The notes under the pieces were generated by a model that did no database searches, had not been told where the DNA came from, and was given only the letters and a program-made list of their open reading frames with translations. 50,000 bases of DNA, from NCBI GenBank assembly GCA_963575745.1, contig CAUYUJ010003610.1, forward strand, positions 1 through 50,000, in the 5' to 3' direction. Below, piece after piece: positions 39,243 to 50,000 of this stretch (its first letter is position 1; the number at the start of each line of letters is the position of its first letter). The position numbers were made by a program, and so were the translations under genes. This DNA comes from Prorocentrum cordatum. Taxonomy: Eukaryota > Sar > Dinophyceae > Prorocentrales > Prorocentraceae.

Positions 39243-39424
39243 CCCCCTGCCGCGCTGGCCGCACAGGCGCTGCTGCGTCAGGTGCCCGCGCTCCCCGGAC
39301 CGCACGCCGCGCCCCGCGGCGGGGGGTAGAGTCGACGCGGAGCGGCGCCGCGGCTCGCGGGGGGGCCCGCGGCGGGCGGAGGGGACAGTTCCCGCGTACG
39401 GCAGCTTCGCGTCGAGCCGACACC

Positions 39425-39605
39425 AGCCCAGACCTCCTCGCGCTGTGCACGAATCGCGACGGGCAGTTTCTGGCCATTTTCGAACTTTGGGTGCCCTCGC
39501 CGGGCTTCGAGGCCGTCAAAAAACGATCCAGGACGAAACACCGGTCCCTGGGAAGGGGTCCGGACCTCTCGGGGCCGACGTTGTAAACAAATCACGATGT
39601 CGAAG
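39425..39605 (+). repeat. Dispersed 180-bp host repeat, copy 7
   Basis: CCCAGACCTCCTCGCGCTG, then GGCCGTCAAAAAACGATCC, then GGGAAGGGGTCCGGACCTC, then AATCACGATGTCG. Confidence 0.75.
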
Positions 39606-39776
39606 GTTTGGGAGCGGCGGCCCAGAATCGGGCGATGTTGAACGATCTGACGTTTCTGAATCGGCCGATCGTGCAAGGTTGAACGGTCCCCACGGTGTCA
39701 GGAACCAACGCCGATATCAGCACGGCACGCACCTGCCGTGCTTGCGCACTTATCTTGGCCTCGGGGGGGGGGGGAT

Positions 39777-39806
39777 GATAATGATGATGACGACGACGAC
39801 GACGAC

Positions 39807-39840
<34 letters not shown>

Positions 39841-40310
39841 CTGCTGATGATGCTGATGTTGATGTTGATGTTGATGATGATGATGCTGATGATGATGATG
39901 ATGGTGATGAGGAGAGGAAAAAAGAGGAGCAGGAGGAGGAGGAGGAGGTGGATCAGGGACAGACTGAGGAGCTGGGGAGGAAAAAGGGGGGAAGGGAGGG
40001 AGGGAGTGACGCGGGAGGAGGTAGAGAAAGAGGAGGAGGAGGAGGAGGAGGAAGAGGAAGAGGGAGGCAAGAAGGAGGAGGAGGAGGAGAAGGAGGAGGA
40101 CAAGGATGAGGAGAAGGAGCAGGAGGAGGAGGAGGAGGAAGAGGAGCAGGAGGAGGAGGAGGAGGACGACGACGAAAACGAGGAGGAGGAGGAGGAGGAG
40201 GAAGAGTTGGAGAGGGGGAGGAGGAGGAGGGAGGAGGAGAGGAGGAGGAGGAGGAGGAGGAGGAGGAGGAGAGGAGGAGGGGAGGAGGAGGAGGAGGAGG
40301 GATCTGAGGG
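39777..40310 (+). repeat. (GAT)n followed by (GGA)n microsatellites
   Basis: GATGAT repeats to about 39912, then 390 bp of GGA/GAG repeats. Further GGA tracts lie at 40816-40868 and 42305-42382. Long Asp, Glu, Ser or Leu reading frames here are artefacts of the repeat. Confidence 0.92.
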
Positions 40311-41054
40311 ATCTGATGAGTCCATCCGTCAGTGGATGCTGGCGCGCAGGCCGAGGGGGCCCGCCTCGCGCCCGCGCCGCGCCGAAGAGGGGGGCGATCC
40401 CCCACGCACGGGCGGGAGACGACCAGTGAGGCGAGCCGAAGCGCCAAGCCCTATGGCTCGGCAATCTGAGGAAGATCCAGCGTGCGACGAGGTACGCCAG
40501 AACCCGCCCAATGGCAGGCAGAAAAACGAGGGGCACCAGCACAGCGACGAGGAGCGCCAGCCCCGAAAACACCGCCCGAAGGAGGCCCAGAAAACGAGGC
40601 GGAACCAGCCAACGCGACGAGGCGAACGCCACCCGATGGCAGCGCCAGCAGCGAGGCGGATCCAGCCACCACGACGAGGAAACGCCACCCGATGGCAGCG
40701 ACCAAAATTTCGAGGCGAAGCCAGCACATGGCTACACGGACGGCGCGGCACAGCCTCCCCCACGCTCAGCAAGGGCCCTCACGAGCGCCTCCTCGCTGCC
40801 GAACCTCGGAACAGAAGGAGGAGGAGGAGGAGGAGGAGGAGGAGGAGGAGGAGGAGGAGGAGGAGACGGAGGAGACAGAAAGAGCTCTGGGCCAGGCTGG
40901 GAATCGACACCGCCAATGTGGGCGACGAGGCGCTGGCAGCTACGCAGCACACCCTGGCCACGACCACCCTCGCTGCGGCTGCCCGCTCCGCTGCTGGCGC
41001 AGCGGCTGCGGACCCTCTGGCGGCGGCCTCCCTGCGCTCTCCTGGCGGCCCGGC

Positions 41055-41605
41055 AGGTGGCGACCCTGCCCTGCCACCGGTTCGCCGACGCGCGGCTCGG
41101 CATCGCGTTGTGCTTCCGGCTGAACCTCGTCCTGCCGGGACGCGTGGGCCCCCCACCGGAATCGGGCGGAGGCGGGCGCAGCTGGGCCCAGGCTGCCGCG
41201 AGGCTCTGCCAGCACCAGCACCCTCCTGGCAGGATCTGCGGCGCACCACCATTGGACCCCAAGGGGCGGCACGCCCGCGGCTGCACCGTAGGTGTGTGGC
41301 TGGTCCGCCGACGCTGCGCGGGCTGCGCGGCGTTCGCGGAGTGGTGCGAGGAGCAGGGGTGCACGGTGCACCGGCAAGTCCTGCTCCCCGCTGCGCCGGG
41401 GCGCCCGGAGGCGCGGAGGAACCTCGTCGTCCACGCCCCGCGCCTCGCCGAGCCGCTCCATGGTCGATCTGACCGCGGTGAGCGCGCTCGCACGGGCAAG
41501 CGGGCTCGCTACCCCAGGGTGGCCGAGGTCCCGTTCGTAGTGGAGGACCACGGCCACCTGGGTGAGGAGGCGCTGGCACTGACGAGGCTGCCAGCGCCCG
41601 CCTAG
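41055..41605 (+). pseudogene. C-terminal remnant of a LINE-type reverse transcriptase
   Basis: The region reads FADARLGIALCFRLNLVLPG, then a Cys/His segment (ICGAPPLDPKGRHARGC), then RRNLVVHAPRLAEPL. In another frame it reads VDLTAVSALARASG, and then, back in the first frame, RYPRVAEVPFVVEDHGHLGE. This order matches the zinc-binding and tail region that follows the polymerase domain in non-LTR retrotransposon proteins. Two compensating frameshifts (near 41460 and 41505) show that it is dead. The polymerase domain itself was not found; microsatellite lies upstream. Confidence 0.5.
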
Positions 41606-42629
41606 GACACCGATCTGCGGGCATCGGGTGATTGCACCAGTCGCTCGGGTGCGTCCTGCAGCGCCACGCCGGCGACACGATGCTGGCGGCGACGCGGGTG
41701 CTGGGATGGGCCGCTGGCGACAGACGCGGAGCCCCAGCCGGGGGGCTCAGCCGTTGTGCGCTGCCCGCCGAGACGCTGGCCGAGCAGTTGGCGCCCCTCC
41801 TCTCCGCCAGGCCGCGCTTGCCGGCCGCGCCGTCAGGGGCGCGGTGGTCGAGCGCGCCAGGCAAGCCGAGGCGGCGGCGGCGCGCGCGCCTCGTTTGGCA
41901 GGGGTGGAGGCGCGGGGTCCGCCGGGCTGCTGCGCGCGCGGCGCGCGGGCGCGCCGCGCGGGCGCGCCGCGCGGCAGGGCAGCGAGCGCCGCAGAGGGCG
42001 GAGCTGGCGGCGCGGCGGCACTGCGCTGCGCGCGGCGCCGGGCGCAGGCGACCGCGCTCGAAGCCGCCTATACTCGCTCGCGGTGGTCATCCAGGCCCCG
42101 TTCATGCTTAGTCTATATACCCTGGCTGGCGCAACCCCTCCCCCCGGGAGCGTCCGCTGCTGGGCCGCCGGGGCCATCGCGCCAGTCACTATAGGAGGCG
42201 ACTGTTCCTGCATGGGGGGCCAGTGCCAAGTGCTGGGCTATTGCGCTGGTGCCAAGTCAATGAGCAGCTGGCCCGCGCTCCGCCGCAGGAGGAGGCGGAG
42301 GACACGGGTTGGAGGAGGTGGAGGAGGAGGAGGAGGAGGAGGAGGAGGAGGAGGAGGAGGAGGAGGAGGAGGAGGAAGCGGAGGACGTGGAGAGAAAGGG
42401 AGAAGAGCGGGGGGAGCCGTGGAATTCGGTGCACAGATCCGGCGAATTCGGGCGCGCGCGGTGGCCGGGGGGCGCCGGGGCTGCGGCACCAGGGGCGCGC
42501 AGAGGCCCCCTGCGGAGCGCGGGCGGCGAGGCGGCGAGCCGAACCTGGCCTGGCGGTGCCAAAACAGCGCGCCATGTGGCCCCCGAGCGGCGTGGCAACC
42601 GCGCCGCGTGCCCTGACCCCTTCGGGATT

Positions 42630-42720
42630 TTCAAAGATTAGGATGGGCGGTTTTTCGCTTTTCGCGACCTCCCCCGGGCCCTTGCCTGGCTTCGGGGCCG
42701 TCAAGAAATCATTATGCGGT
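42630..42720 (+). repeat. Dispersed 180-bp host repeat, partial copy 8
   Basis: GGCGGTTTTTCGCTTTTCGC and GGCCGTCAAGAAATCATT are recognisable; the rest has diverged. Confidence 0.5.
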
Positions 42721-43596
42721 GGGCCCCCGCTGGGCCTCGGGGCCGCTGGGGAATTATTCTTCGGGATGAGAGACCGGTCTGGGGGAGCGGGTCGAGAGTT
42801 CCGGGTGTCGACGTCATGACGTCGGGGATTTGGGTGGTGAGTCAGTTGTGATTCGGGGTCCCCGCATGGTTTTGGGATTCGGGTCGTGGGGCCGGCGGGG
42901 TCCCAACACCGCGTGGTGAAGGACCGCGCGGCGAGGTCAGGTTACAACGCGGTCCGTCACCACACGGTTTTGGGGCTCCGAAGGAAGGGCGGGTCGGCTG
43001 TTGAGGGGGCTTCTCGGCTTAGGCCTGGGGGGGAGTTTGTCTGGTCTTGCGCCCTTTGCAGATCGATCCGGCACGAAAAGTGACGCAGAAAGATGGGATC
43101 CAAGGCTCCGGTCGTGATGCCTGGCGGCGTTCCCCAAAACAGTGATTTCACTTAGCTGGGATTTGTCTCTAAGGAACTGGGCCGTATGGGCGGTTTGACG
43201 GCTATGTTCCCGCCGTCGCCGCCCATTCGCCGCTTCGTCGCCGCCCGGCGTGGACCACTCAGATCGTACGGGAAAAATCGCGTCGATGGCGCGCTGTTGG
43301 ATCGCTCGCGACGTAGGTTGCATCGCATACGGTGCACAACACAGAGCCTCCGATCTAAAAGAGCAATCGGATCTACCACCCCATCGGAATCACCGGTACC
43401 CTTGTTCGTTTTGCAATTTACATATGATGCTGTGTCCCGATATCGAGTGTCCCGAAAATCGAGTGTTCCGAACGCATGTGGCATCGCAACACGACATTCA
43501 AGGGCATCGCGGGTCATTGCATGCTTGTTTTTATAATGAGCGATCCGATGTGTAGTCGCCACATGCTGAAAAAAAGGGTTGGGTACGTCCCCGGGT

Positions 43597-44170
43597 TATG
43601 TTTCTTGGAGCGTCTGGGGGGCATGTTGGGTGTTTCGGGGATCCTCTTGAAGCCTCTTGGGGGCCTCTTGGGAGCATCTTCGCCTCTTGGGGCCCTCTTT
43701 GGGGCGCTCTTGGGAGCCTTGGGGGCGCACTTGGGGCCATCTTGGAGGGCATCGATCAGAAAAGAGGGGTTCCCCAATTAGGGCTGCCCCTTCGGGAGCC
43801 CCAAATATGGTCTCTTGGGGCGTTTTTGGGAGCGCTTTTGGAGCGCTCTTGGGCGCTCTTAGGGCCGTCTTGGGGCTTGATTGGGTCTCTTTTGGGGCCC
43901 TTTTGGGCCATCTTGGAGCCATCTTGAGGAAGGCGATCGAAAGCGAACGGGCGACGATGCAAACATTGTTGATTTTGCCTTAGGTGTTTAAAGGATTCTG
44001 GATTATTGGAAACCTCTTTAATGGTTTCGGAAGCCTCTTGGAGCCGTCTTGGAGCGGTCTCGGGGCCTCTTGGAGCATCTTGGGAGTCAGCTTGAGGCAT
44101 CTTAGGCTAGCTTGGGCCATCTGCTTTCCGAGGCGCTTTTGGAGCCGTCTCGGGCCATCTTGAACGCCCC
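43597..44170 (+). repeat. Degenerate CTCTTGGGG-type repeat, array 1
   Basis: Units of 9-12 bp (CCTCTTGGGGGC, GCTCTTGGGAGC, GTCTTGGGGC). A second array of the same family lies at 49300-49700. Confidence 0.7.
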
Positions 44171-44179
44171 AGATACCAG

Positions 44180-45530
44180 CGAGAGTTCCGTCCAGGTCCA
44201 GGGGAGGGGGTCGGGGGAGGGGTAGAGGGGAAGGATGGGGTTGGAAGAGGGGCCTCCCTAAAACACCTACGCCCAGGAGATTAGTGGGATGTTGGTGGAC
44301 ATCATAGGTCTTCAACATGGTCATACAATGTATGCTGAACGGGCCTTTCGCGCCGCTTGTCGAAATCATTAGAGCGCCCTTGCGAGCGTGATGGCGGGGC
44401 ACGATCCGTGTCAAGTAATATCGTGCGGGCCACTCGCGCGTCGGCCGCGCGCGCATGTCGAACGCAACCTAAAAATTGCAAGTTCGATGCGAGGACGCCG
44501 TCATCGTCATCGGCGTGATCCGCATCTGCGCCGTCACTGCCTTGCCGTAGTCTGTGTCATCATCGTCACCAGCATCGCTACTGTCATCCTCGTGCCCACC
44601 GTTGTCGACGTTGCCATGATACCGCTCCCGCCGAAGTCGCCGACTAGCACGAAAGCGCTGCCCAGCGGTCAGCGCCACAGCGGCCGCGTCGGTCGCGCCA
44701 AGCTCGTGGGCCGCTGCGCGCGCAAGCATGCGCGGAAGTTGCGCGTTGGCGGGTGGGATGATTGCGCAAGCAGTGGTGTGGACAACCCTTTGCGAACGAA
44801 TTGCACCACATGGTTTGCATAACGTTGCTTCTTCAAATTACACTGCGCAGCATAGATTTTCCTTGCCATGAGGTATTAGGATCCACCCCCCTTACACCCT
44901 CTGGAATTATCGGTTCTCCTCTGCTTGTTGCGATTTACATATGACTATGGCGCGATTGGCTACATGAAACTCTCACACAGGAGCGATTCGGTCAATTGGA
45001 TCGCGCCTCCGAGCGTTGTGGTCGTCCTCCCCTTCCTCGGCCTCTTCCTTTCGCTCCTCCGACTCGCGTCCTCTCCTTGTTCCCCGTCCCGTGTCTCTCT
45101 CCCTTCCCTCCCAGCCTCCCCCGTTGCCTCCCTCTCCCCCTCTCGCCTTCACTATTATCCTTATTCCGTCTTCCATCCCATGTCCGCCACCTCTACCCCG
45201 CCCGACCTCCCTCTCGCCTTCCTTTACCCTATCCCCTCCTTGCTTCTCGTTCCCTACATGTACTTTCACTATGAGTACAGCTCTCCTCTGCTCCCTCATC
45301 ATTCATCATGTCCGCTGGTGTCGCTGTCTGTTCTGTCTGTCTGTCTTTCTCTCTCTCTCTCTCGCGCATCGCTTTCACATAGGATCCCATGAGTTGGTAT
45401 CTCCTGTGTGCTGTTGTTCCCGCTGCGTTGCTGGCCAGGGTCGGCGCTGGGATCCCGCCGTTGAGAGTGGCGCTCTCCCCCAGCGTGGGCCGCACTTCTG
45501 GATCCGGTGCCCTCCTCGCCGCTGCCGCCC
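44180..45530. other. Host DNA without a recognised gene
   Basis: Mixed sequence with a pyrimidine-rich part (45020-45400). Open frames exist on both strands (for example 44469-44729 on the - strand) but none shows a domain, a convincing start or a matching exon. Confidence 0.4.
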
Positions 45531-45534
45531 CCCC

Positions 45535-45755
45535 CCCCCTCCTCTCCCCCTCCTCCGCCTTTCCCTGGTCCTCCTGGTCCTCCTGACCCTTGCTCCTGCT
45601 GCTGCCGATTCTCCTCCTCGTCGTCCTCCTCCCTCCTCCTCCTCCTCCTTCCTCGTCGTCCTCCTACTCCTCCTCCTCCTCCTCTACCTCCTCCTCCTCG
45701 TCCTCCTCCTCCTCCTCCTCCTCCTCCTCCTCCTCCTCCTCCTCCTCCTCCCCCT
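45535..45755 (+). repeat. (CCT)n microsatellite
   Basis: CTC/CCT repeats with GTC interruptions. Confidence 0.9.
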
Positions 45756-46214
45756 CCTGCTTATTATCTTGTTCATCCACCACCTCCCCCTCCTCCACTG
45801 CACAGCCTCTCCTCTTCCGCTTGCGCGTCACACGGTTGGCTCATTTGGAGGGCCAAGCTCCTCAAGGACACTCCAGTCGGCGTAAACGAAATAATACAGC
45901 GTAATTGACAGGGTTGGGTGGGAGGGAAGGGATGCCAGATATGTCTACCCATCTTTTCCCTCCCCTCCCAACCATCCCTTCCCATTGTGCTTAAATTATT
46001 GTACTCCCGCTGGCTGGTGTGTTCTGCAGGACCTTGGCCTTCCAAACGGCCCCATCCTGCGATGCACAAACTGGAGGGGGGAGGCGTCGTACATGGGAGG
46101 GGGAGAGGGAGTCCGTTACAGGGGGAGGAGCAGGAGGAGGAGGGAGCCGCGACTCCAGACGGGCCCCGACCCTTCGAAGACTATCCACTTACCCTCCAAG
46201 GAACCTGGTGCACT

Positions 46215-46385
46215 ACCATGACATGCTGTGCGGTGTTCTGTTCTGCGCCGCTGCGCGATGCCATGCTTTGCGTTGCAATGCTTTGTGATGCAATGCTTCA
46301 CTACGCAATGCCACGCCATGCTACGACATTCTACGCTCTGCCGTGCTCTTCTACGCGATGCCAGACCGTGCTCTGCGATGCATCG
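46215..46385 (+). repeat. Degenerate GCAATGCT-type repeat
   Basis: Imperfect units such as GCAATGCTTTGTGATGC and CGCGATGCCA, related in style to the (TATGC)n array of host intron E. Confidence 0.6.
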
Positions 46386-46874
46386 CACACCCTCTCGCGA
46401 TCATCGCCCTGCTCGAGATCCGACTGTGCGAATTGGAGAGGAGATCTACGCCAAGGTAAGGGATGGGCGGGAGGGGTAGGACGTCAGATGTGACGCGAGC
46501 GCACCCAGCCTGTCCTCCCCCCCTCCTCCTCCTCCCCAGCCGGTCTGGTCGGCAGATCCTGGGGCCGCCGCCAGGCCTCGCAGCCCCGCCCCCCCCCCCT
46601 CCCCCTCGCCCCCGTGGCACCCCCAGCCCGGGGTGGGCCCGGCCCCTCGAGGCGCTGTGGCCTCCAGGCTCTCGGCCGCGCTGAGAGCCCGCGGGCCCTC
46701 CGCCTGCCCCCGGCCGCGCTGCGCGCCGCGCGCCGCGCGCGCGCGCGCAGGCCGCGGCTTCACCCGGAGCCCCTCCGCCGGCCCCAGGCGGCGCAAGCGG
46801 AGGCCCCGTGCCGCGCGGGCCTCTCCCCCTGCTGGCCCCTCCCCTCCGCCCGCCAGCTCCCCAGAGAGAGGGAT

Positions 46875-47045
46875 CCAACGCACTGGAAAGATCCAGACGG
46901 AGGTTTTTCGCAGTCTGCGGCCTCTCTAGGGGCCCTCGCTGGGCCCCAGGACCGTCAAGAAACGACTCAGGATGAAAAACTGGTTCTCGGGAGTGGGTCA
47001 AGACTTCAGGGGAGCCCGCATGGAAGAAATCACGACGTCGGATCT
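46875..47045 (+). repeat. Dispersed 180-bp host repeat, copy 9
   Basis: CAGACGGAGGTTTTTCGCAG, then GCCCCAGGACCGTCAAGAAA, then GACTCAGGATGAAAAACTGG, then AAATCACGACGTCGG. Confidence 0.75.
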
Positions 47046-47272
47046 CTGGGTTCCTCCGCCTCCCTGGTCCCTCCGCCAGCTCCCCCGCTCTCATGCTCTC
47101 CCTCCCCCCCCTCTTCGCCTCCCCCCTCCCCCCTCCCCCCTCCCCGTCTCCGGATCGCGCGAGTCGCCTGGGCATCACTGCTCATTCGGGAGGGTGGTGC
47201 GGCGCGCGGCTTCGCTCTGTGCGTGCGGCAGGCTCGCGCCGTGCCGACCCTGGCGCGGGTTCCTGGCACATT

Positions 47273-47372
47273 CCTCCTCCTCCTCCTCCTCCTCCTCGTC
47301 CTCCTCCTCCTCGTCCTCCTCGTCCTCGTCCTCCTACTCCTCCTCCTCCTCCCCCTCCTCCTCCTCCGTCTC
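47273..47372 (+). repeat. (CCT)n microsatellite with GTC
   Basis: TCCTCC repeats of about 100 bp. The sequence after it (47510-47570) shares GTTCCCTCTTC-type blocks with 48380-48430. Confidence 0.85.
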
Positions 47373-47854
47373 TGAACGATCGGCCGTTTCCGAAACGTCA
47401 GGTCGCTCAACATCAACCGGTTTTGGATCGCTGGCGGCATTCCACGTTGAATGCCGGCGGCAGGGTCGCCGCTGGTCGACATGACGCGAACGTTCCTTGC
47501 TCGATGCGCACCATCAGCGATGTTGCACTCAATCCGCCCTCCAAGTTCCCTCTTCGCAGGTTCCGAATTACAAGATTACATGTTCAATGCGGGAAGTGCT
47601 CCGTTTGAGGATAACCGTCCGAGAATCCGAACACCGTGCCAAACCATCGTTCAAGGGACTTCAACGCAGCGAATCAACTTGATTGTTGCGTCTTGTCAGT
47701 CTTACATGTTGCCAGAAAGCCGATCCTGGGATTTAAGTATTTTGTTAGAGATTGTATCCTGGCAGTTGTGCATGGCGCCAGATCTCCGGTCTTGAGACTG
47801 GAACCCTGCGAATATCTCAAGTGTTGCAGTTCTTGAACACGATTTCGCGCGGCT

Positions 47855-48180
47855 CTCAGGACATAGCCACATTTTCAAACGGAGCCGCCTTCAATCCTTG
47901 ACGCTTCTGCGAGCTGTAAGACAAATGCGCGTGGCGCTAAGGAGAGAGCCCCATGTTGAAAAGGAGCCACCCTTCATCTTTCGAGCTAGCGTAAACTTTT
48001 AAGACGAATGTCCGCGGCGCTACTGCGAGAGCCACATGTTGAAAGGCACTCGCCCTCCATCAGTGAAACCGTTGCACACGCTTAAGGCGGATATGTGCGG
48101 CGCCAAGGCGCGCGCCATATCTGAAAAGGAGCCACCCTACGTCCTTCAAGCTGTTACAAGTTGAAGCTCTAGGGCCATAA
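47855..48180 (-). repeat. Diverged 95-bp tandem repeat, array 2, reversed
   Basis: Reverse-complement units of the array at 32340-32760: CATTTTCAAACGGAGCC, TTCAATCCTTGACGC, GTAAGACAAATGCGC, GGCGCTAAGGAGAGAGCC, four units. Confidence 0.65.
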
Positions 48181-48229
48181 ATGGTGATGAGCGAGTTAGA
48201 AGGGCGAGGGATGGAGCAAGAGGGGGGGG

Positions 48230-48352
48230 GGGGCGGGGTAAGGAGAAGGAGGAGGAGGAGGAGGAGAAGGAGGAGGAGGAGAAGGAGGAGAAGGAGGAGG
48301 AGGAGGAAGAGGCGGAGTCGGAGGAGGAGGCGGAGAAGGAAGAGGAGGAGGA
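48230..48352 (+). repeat. (GGA)n microsatellite
   Basis: GGA/GAA repeat of about 120 bp after a run of G. Confidence 0.9.
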
Positions 48353-48717
48353 TGAACAAAGTAAACCTAAGGTGCGTCCGCGACGTTGCAATGCACCCTC
48401 CCTTCAAGTTCCCTCTTCAAAGGTCCCTACAAGAATTTTTTCAAGACGCTTCGCGTTCACCGCCCGCCCATTCCTGTTCTCGCCGGACGAGGCGAAGACG
48501 GTTCCAATACGGAAGGAGCATATGCAGAAATTCATACAGACCCCCCGCAGGGGTGTTTTGTTGTTTTCGTCTGCGCTCACTGGTTTCTCCAACCCATCGC
48601 CTATCAGGCTCCAGCGAGGGCCCTGCCGTAGGCAACAGGGTAATGGCCAGCATAAGTCATTGTACGTATCAAGGCGCAGCCTGCTCGCGCCAGGGAGGGG
48701 CCTCAAGTTCAGGCCCT

Positions 48718-48860
48718 CGTGGCTCGCTGGCAGGCCGTGGGGGCCTCGCCGGCAATCCGCCGAGGTCTCGCTGGCAGGCCACGGAGGCCGTGCCGGCAGG
48801 CCGTGGTGGCCTCGCCGGCAGGCTGCGGAGGCTTCGCTGGCAGGCCAGGGCCTGTGGGCC
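48718..48860 (+). repeat. Short GC-rich tandem repeat, about 25-bp unit
   Basis: Five to six units of the type GCTGGCAGGCCGTGGTGGCC TCGCC with changes. Confidence 0.7.
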
Positions 48861-49147
48861 GGCGAAGACGGGCTGAAGGGGCTATCGAAGGGTCCGCCGC
48901 GTGCTCGGGTAGCTGCCGTCATAGGAGGTGGTACGGACGAACGGATAAGAAGGGCGCGTCAGGGAATGCCCGTCTAGGTCTAGATGTGGCCGTGGTGTCC
49001 CGCCGGCATGTCGCGGTGGGTCCGTCGGTTGACCCGATGGTTCGCGTGTTCAGCGGCCGGTGCCACGCGTTTGTCCCGGGGTTGTCCCGTTGTTGTCTCG
49101 CGCCTGGTTGGTCGGTCGGTCGGTTGGTCGGTGGATCGGTCGACGAC

Positions 49148-49700
49148 GACGACGATGACGACGATGACGACGACGTGGACGACGACAGTTATACCAGGCG
49201 TGGACCCTGACAGCCTGCATCCGCGAGCCTCCGGGATGCCCCTTGGATGCCTCTGGAGTGTGAAGATGTGCCTGAAGTGGTACCATTCGGGTACCAGTGA
49301 AGTCTCTCGGGCCTCTTGGGCACCGTGCTGGGGCCTCTTCTGGGGCTCTCTGGGGTCTCTTCGATCCTCTTGGGGGCCCCCTGTGGGGTTTCTTGTGGCG
49401 GAGGGCTCGAAAAGTCTGTTCTGGCTCCTCCTCTTGGGCCCCTCTTGGGCCGTCCTGGGGGTTTCTTGGGTCGTCTTTGGGCCCTCTCGGGCAATTATGC
49501 AGCCTTCTTGGCGGCCTGTTGGCCCGTCTTGGGGCGATCTTGGGGCCCTCGTGGGGCGCCTTTGAGCGCTGTTGGGCCGTCTCGGGGCCCTCTTGGGTCG
49601 TCCTGGGGCTCTGTTGGCGGCTTCTTGGGCCGCCCCGTCCGTCTTGCAGTACTAGCCGGGCCAGTTCTGGGCTGTTTTGGGGTCCGTTCGGGGGCCCAAG
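49148..49700 (+). repeat. (GAC)n tract and CTCTTGGGG-type array 2
   Basis: (GAC/GAT)n at 49142-49185, then, from 49300, degenerate 9-12-bp units such as CCTCTTGGGCCGTC and GATCTTGGGGCC. No gene seen from 48960 to the window end. Confidence 0.7.
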
Positions 49701-50000
49701 TCGGGCCTCAAATCTTCCAAGATGGACACCGCGTCGCGCCCAGGATCGGCGTCCGAATGAGAAAGATGAGAAATACCCTAGACGAGGCCGACAGAGAGCT
49801 GTAGGAAGCATCCGGGACACCCCCGGGGAAACGAAAATCGTCAAACAACAATAGTATTTGCTGTAGTTTTTGACATGCCAGCTTTTCGGCGAGAGTGGGC
49901 CCAAAAAGCGTTCTCGAGGGTCCCGGGGGCTGATTTTGGAGGTCAAAAAGGGGCCCCGACGGAGCCGAAATGGAACCAAAATGCGGCCCAGAAGCGTCTT

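Noticed and set aside
39740-40330. Acidic or Leu/Ser-rich proteins on both strands
   Set aside because: The GAT and GGA repeats explain them entirely.
44469-44729. Minus-strand 86-codon frame (MLARAAAHELGATDAAAVAL)
   Set aside because: Looks partly protein-like but has no domain, no partner exon and no conserved feature visible; not enough to call a gene.

Overview
The window looks like nuclear DNA of a dinoflagellate. The evidence is indirect: GC-rich sequence packed with microsatellites; introns that begin with GT, GC or GA, end in AG, and carry a copied exon-boundary motif at both ends; long (CT)n or pyrimidine tracts ending in AG just upstream of genes, as expected where mRNAs receive a trans-spliced leader; and proteins with no bacterial character. 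No genus can be named, and no rRNA, tRNA or CRISPR was seen.

Left host part (1-8161). A multi-exon host gene can be rebuilt from 1907 to 5650 by joining six open segments. All five introns keep the reading frame, and four of them consist mostly of microsatellite ((GTC)n, (GAC)n, (CAT)n, (TATGC)n). A second, partial gene (6038-6455) encodes a coiled coil interrupted by a GA-AG intron. Copies of a roughly 180-bp dispersed repeat lie around and inside these genes.

Central part (8164-32269). This is the main discovery. Perfect 28-bp terminal inverted repeats, each followed inward by an array of CTCTGTGACAGAG hairpins and each bordered by TA, delimit a 24.1-kb composite DNA transposon. All recognised genes are on the + strand. 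In order they are: a Trp-rich unknown protein, a small unknown, a 553-aa unknown with a Lys/Arg- and Pro-rich reading frame behind it, a basic 156-aa protein, an 830-aa unknown, a 318-aa unknown with a broken tandem copy, a roughly 1500-aa OTU-like plus pogo/CENP-B-type DDE transposase encoded across a GA-AG intron, and a three-exon endonuclease/exonuclease/phosphatase (EEP) protein. The transposase class agrees with the TA target site. About 60 copies of a second hairpin, built on GCAGCAGC with compensating stem changes, are scattered through coding and non-coding parts of this element and were not seen outside it. Inside genes it is read in all three frames as Ala, Gln or Ser runs. Several internal duplications show that the element is still being reshuffled.

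Right host part (32272-50000). This is gene-poor. It holds diverged tandem repeats, more copies of the 180-bp dispersed repeat, many microsatellites, the frameshifted C-terminal end of a LINE-type reverse transcriptase (about 41055-41605), and a few exon-like segments that could not be joined into a gene.
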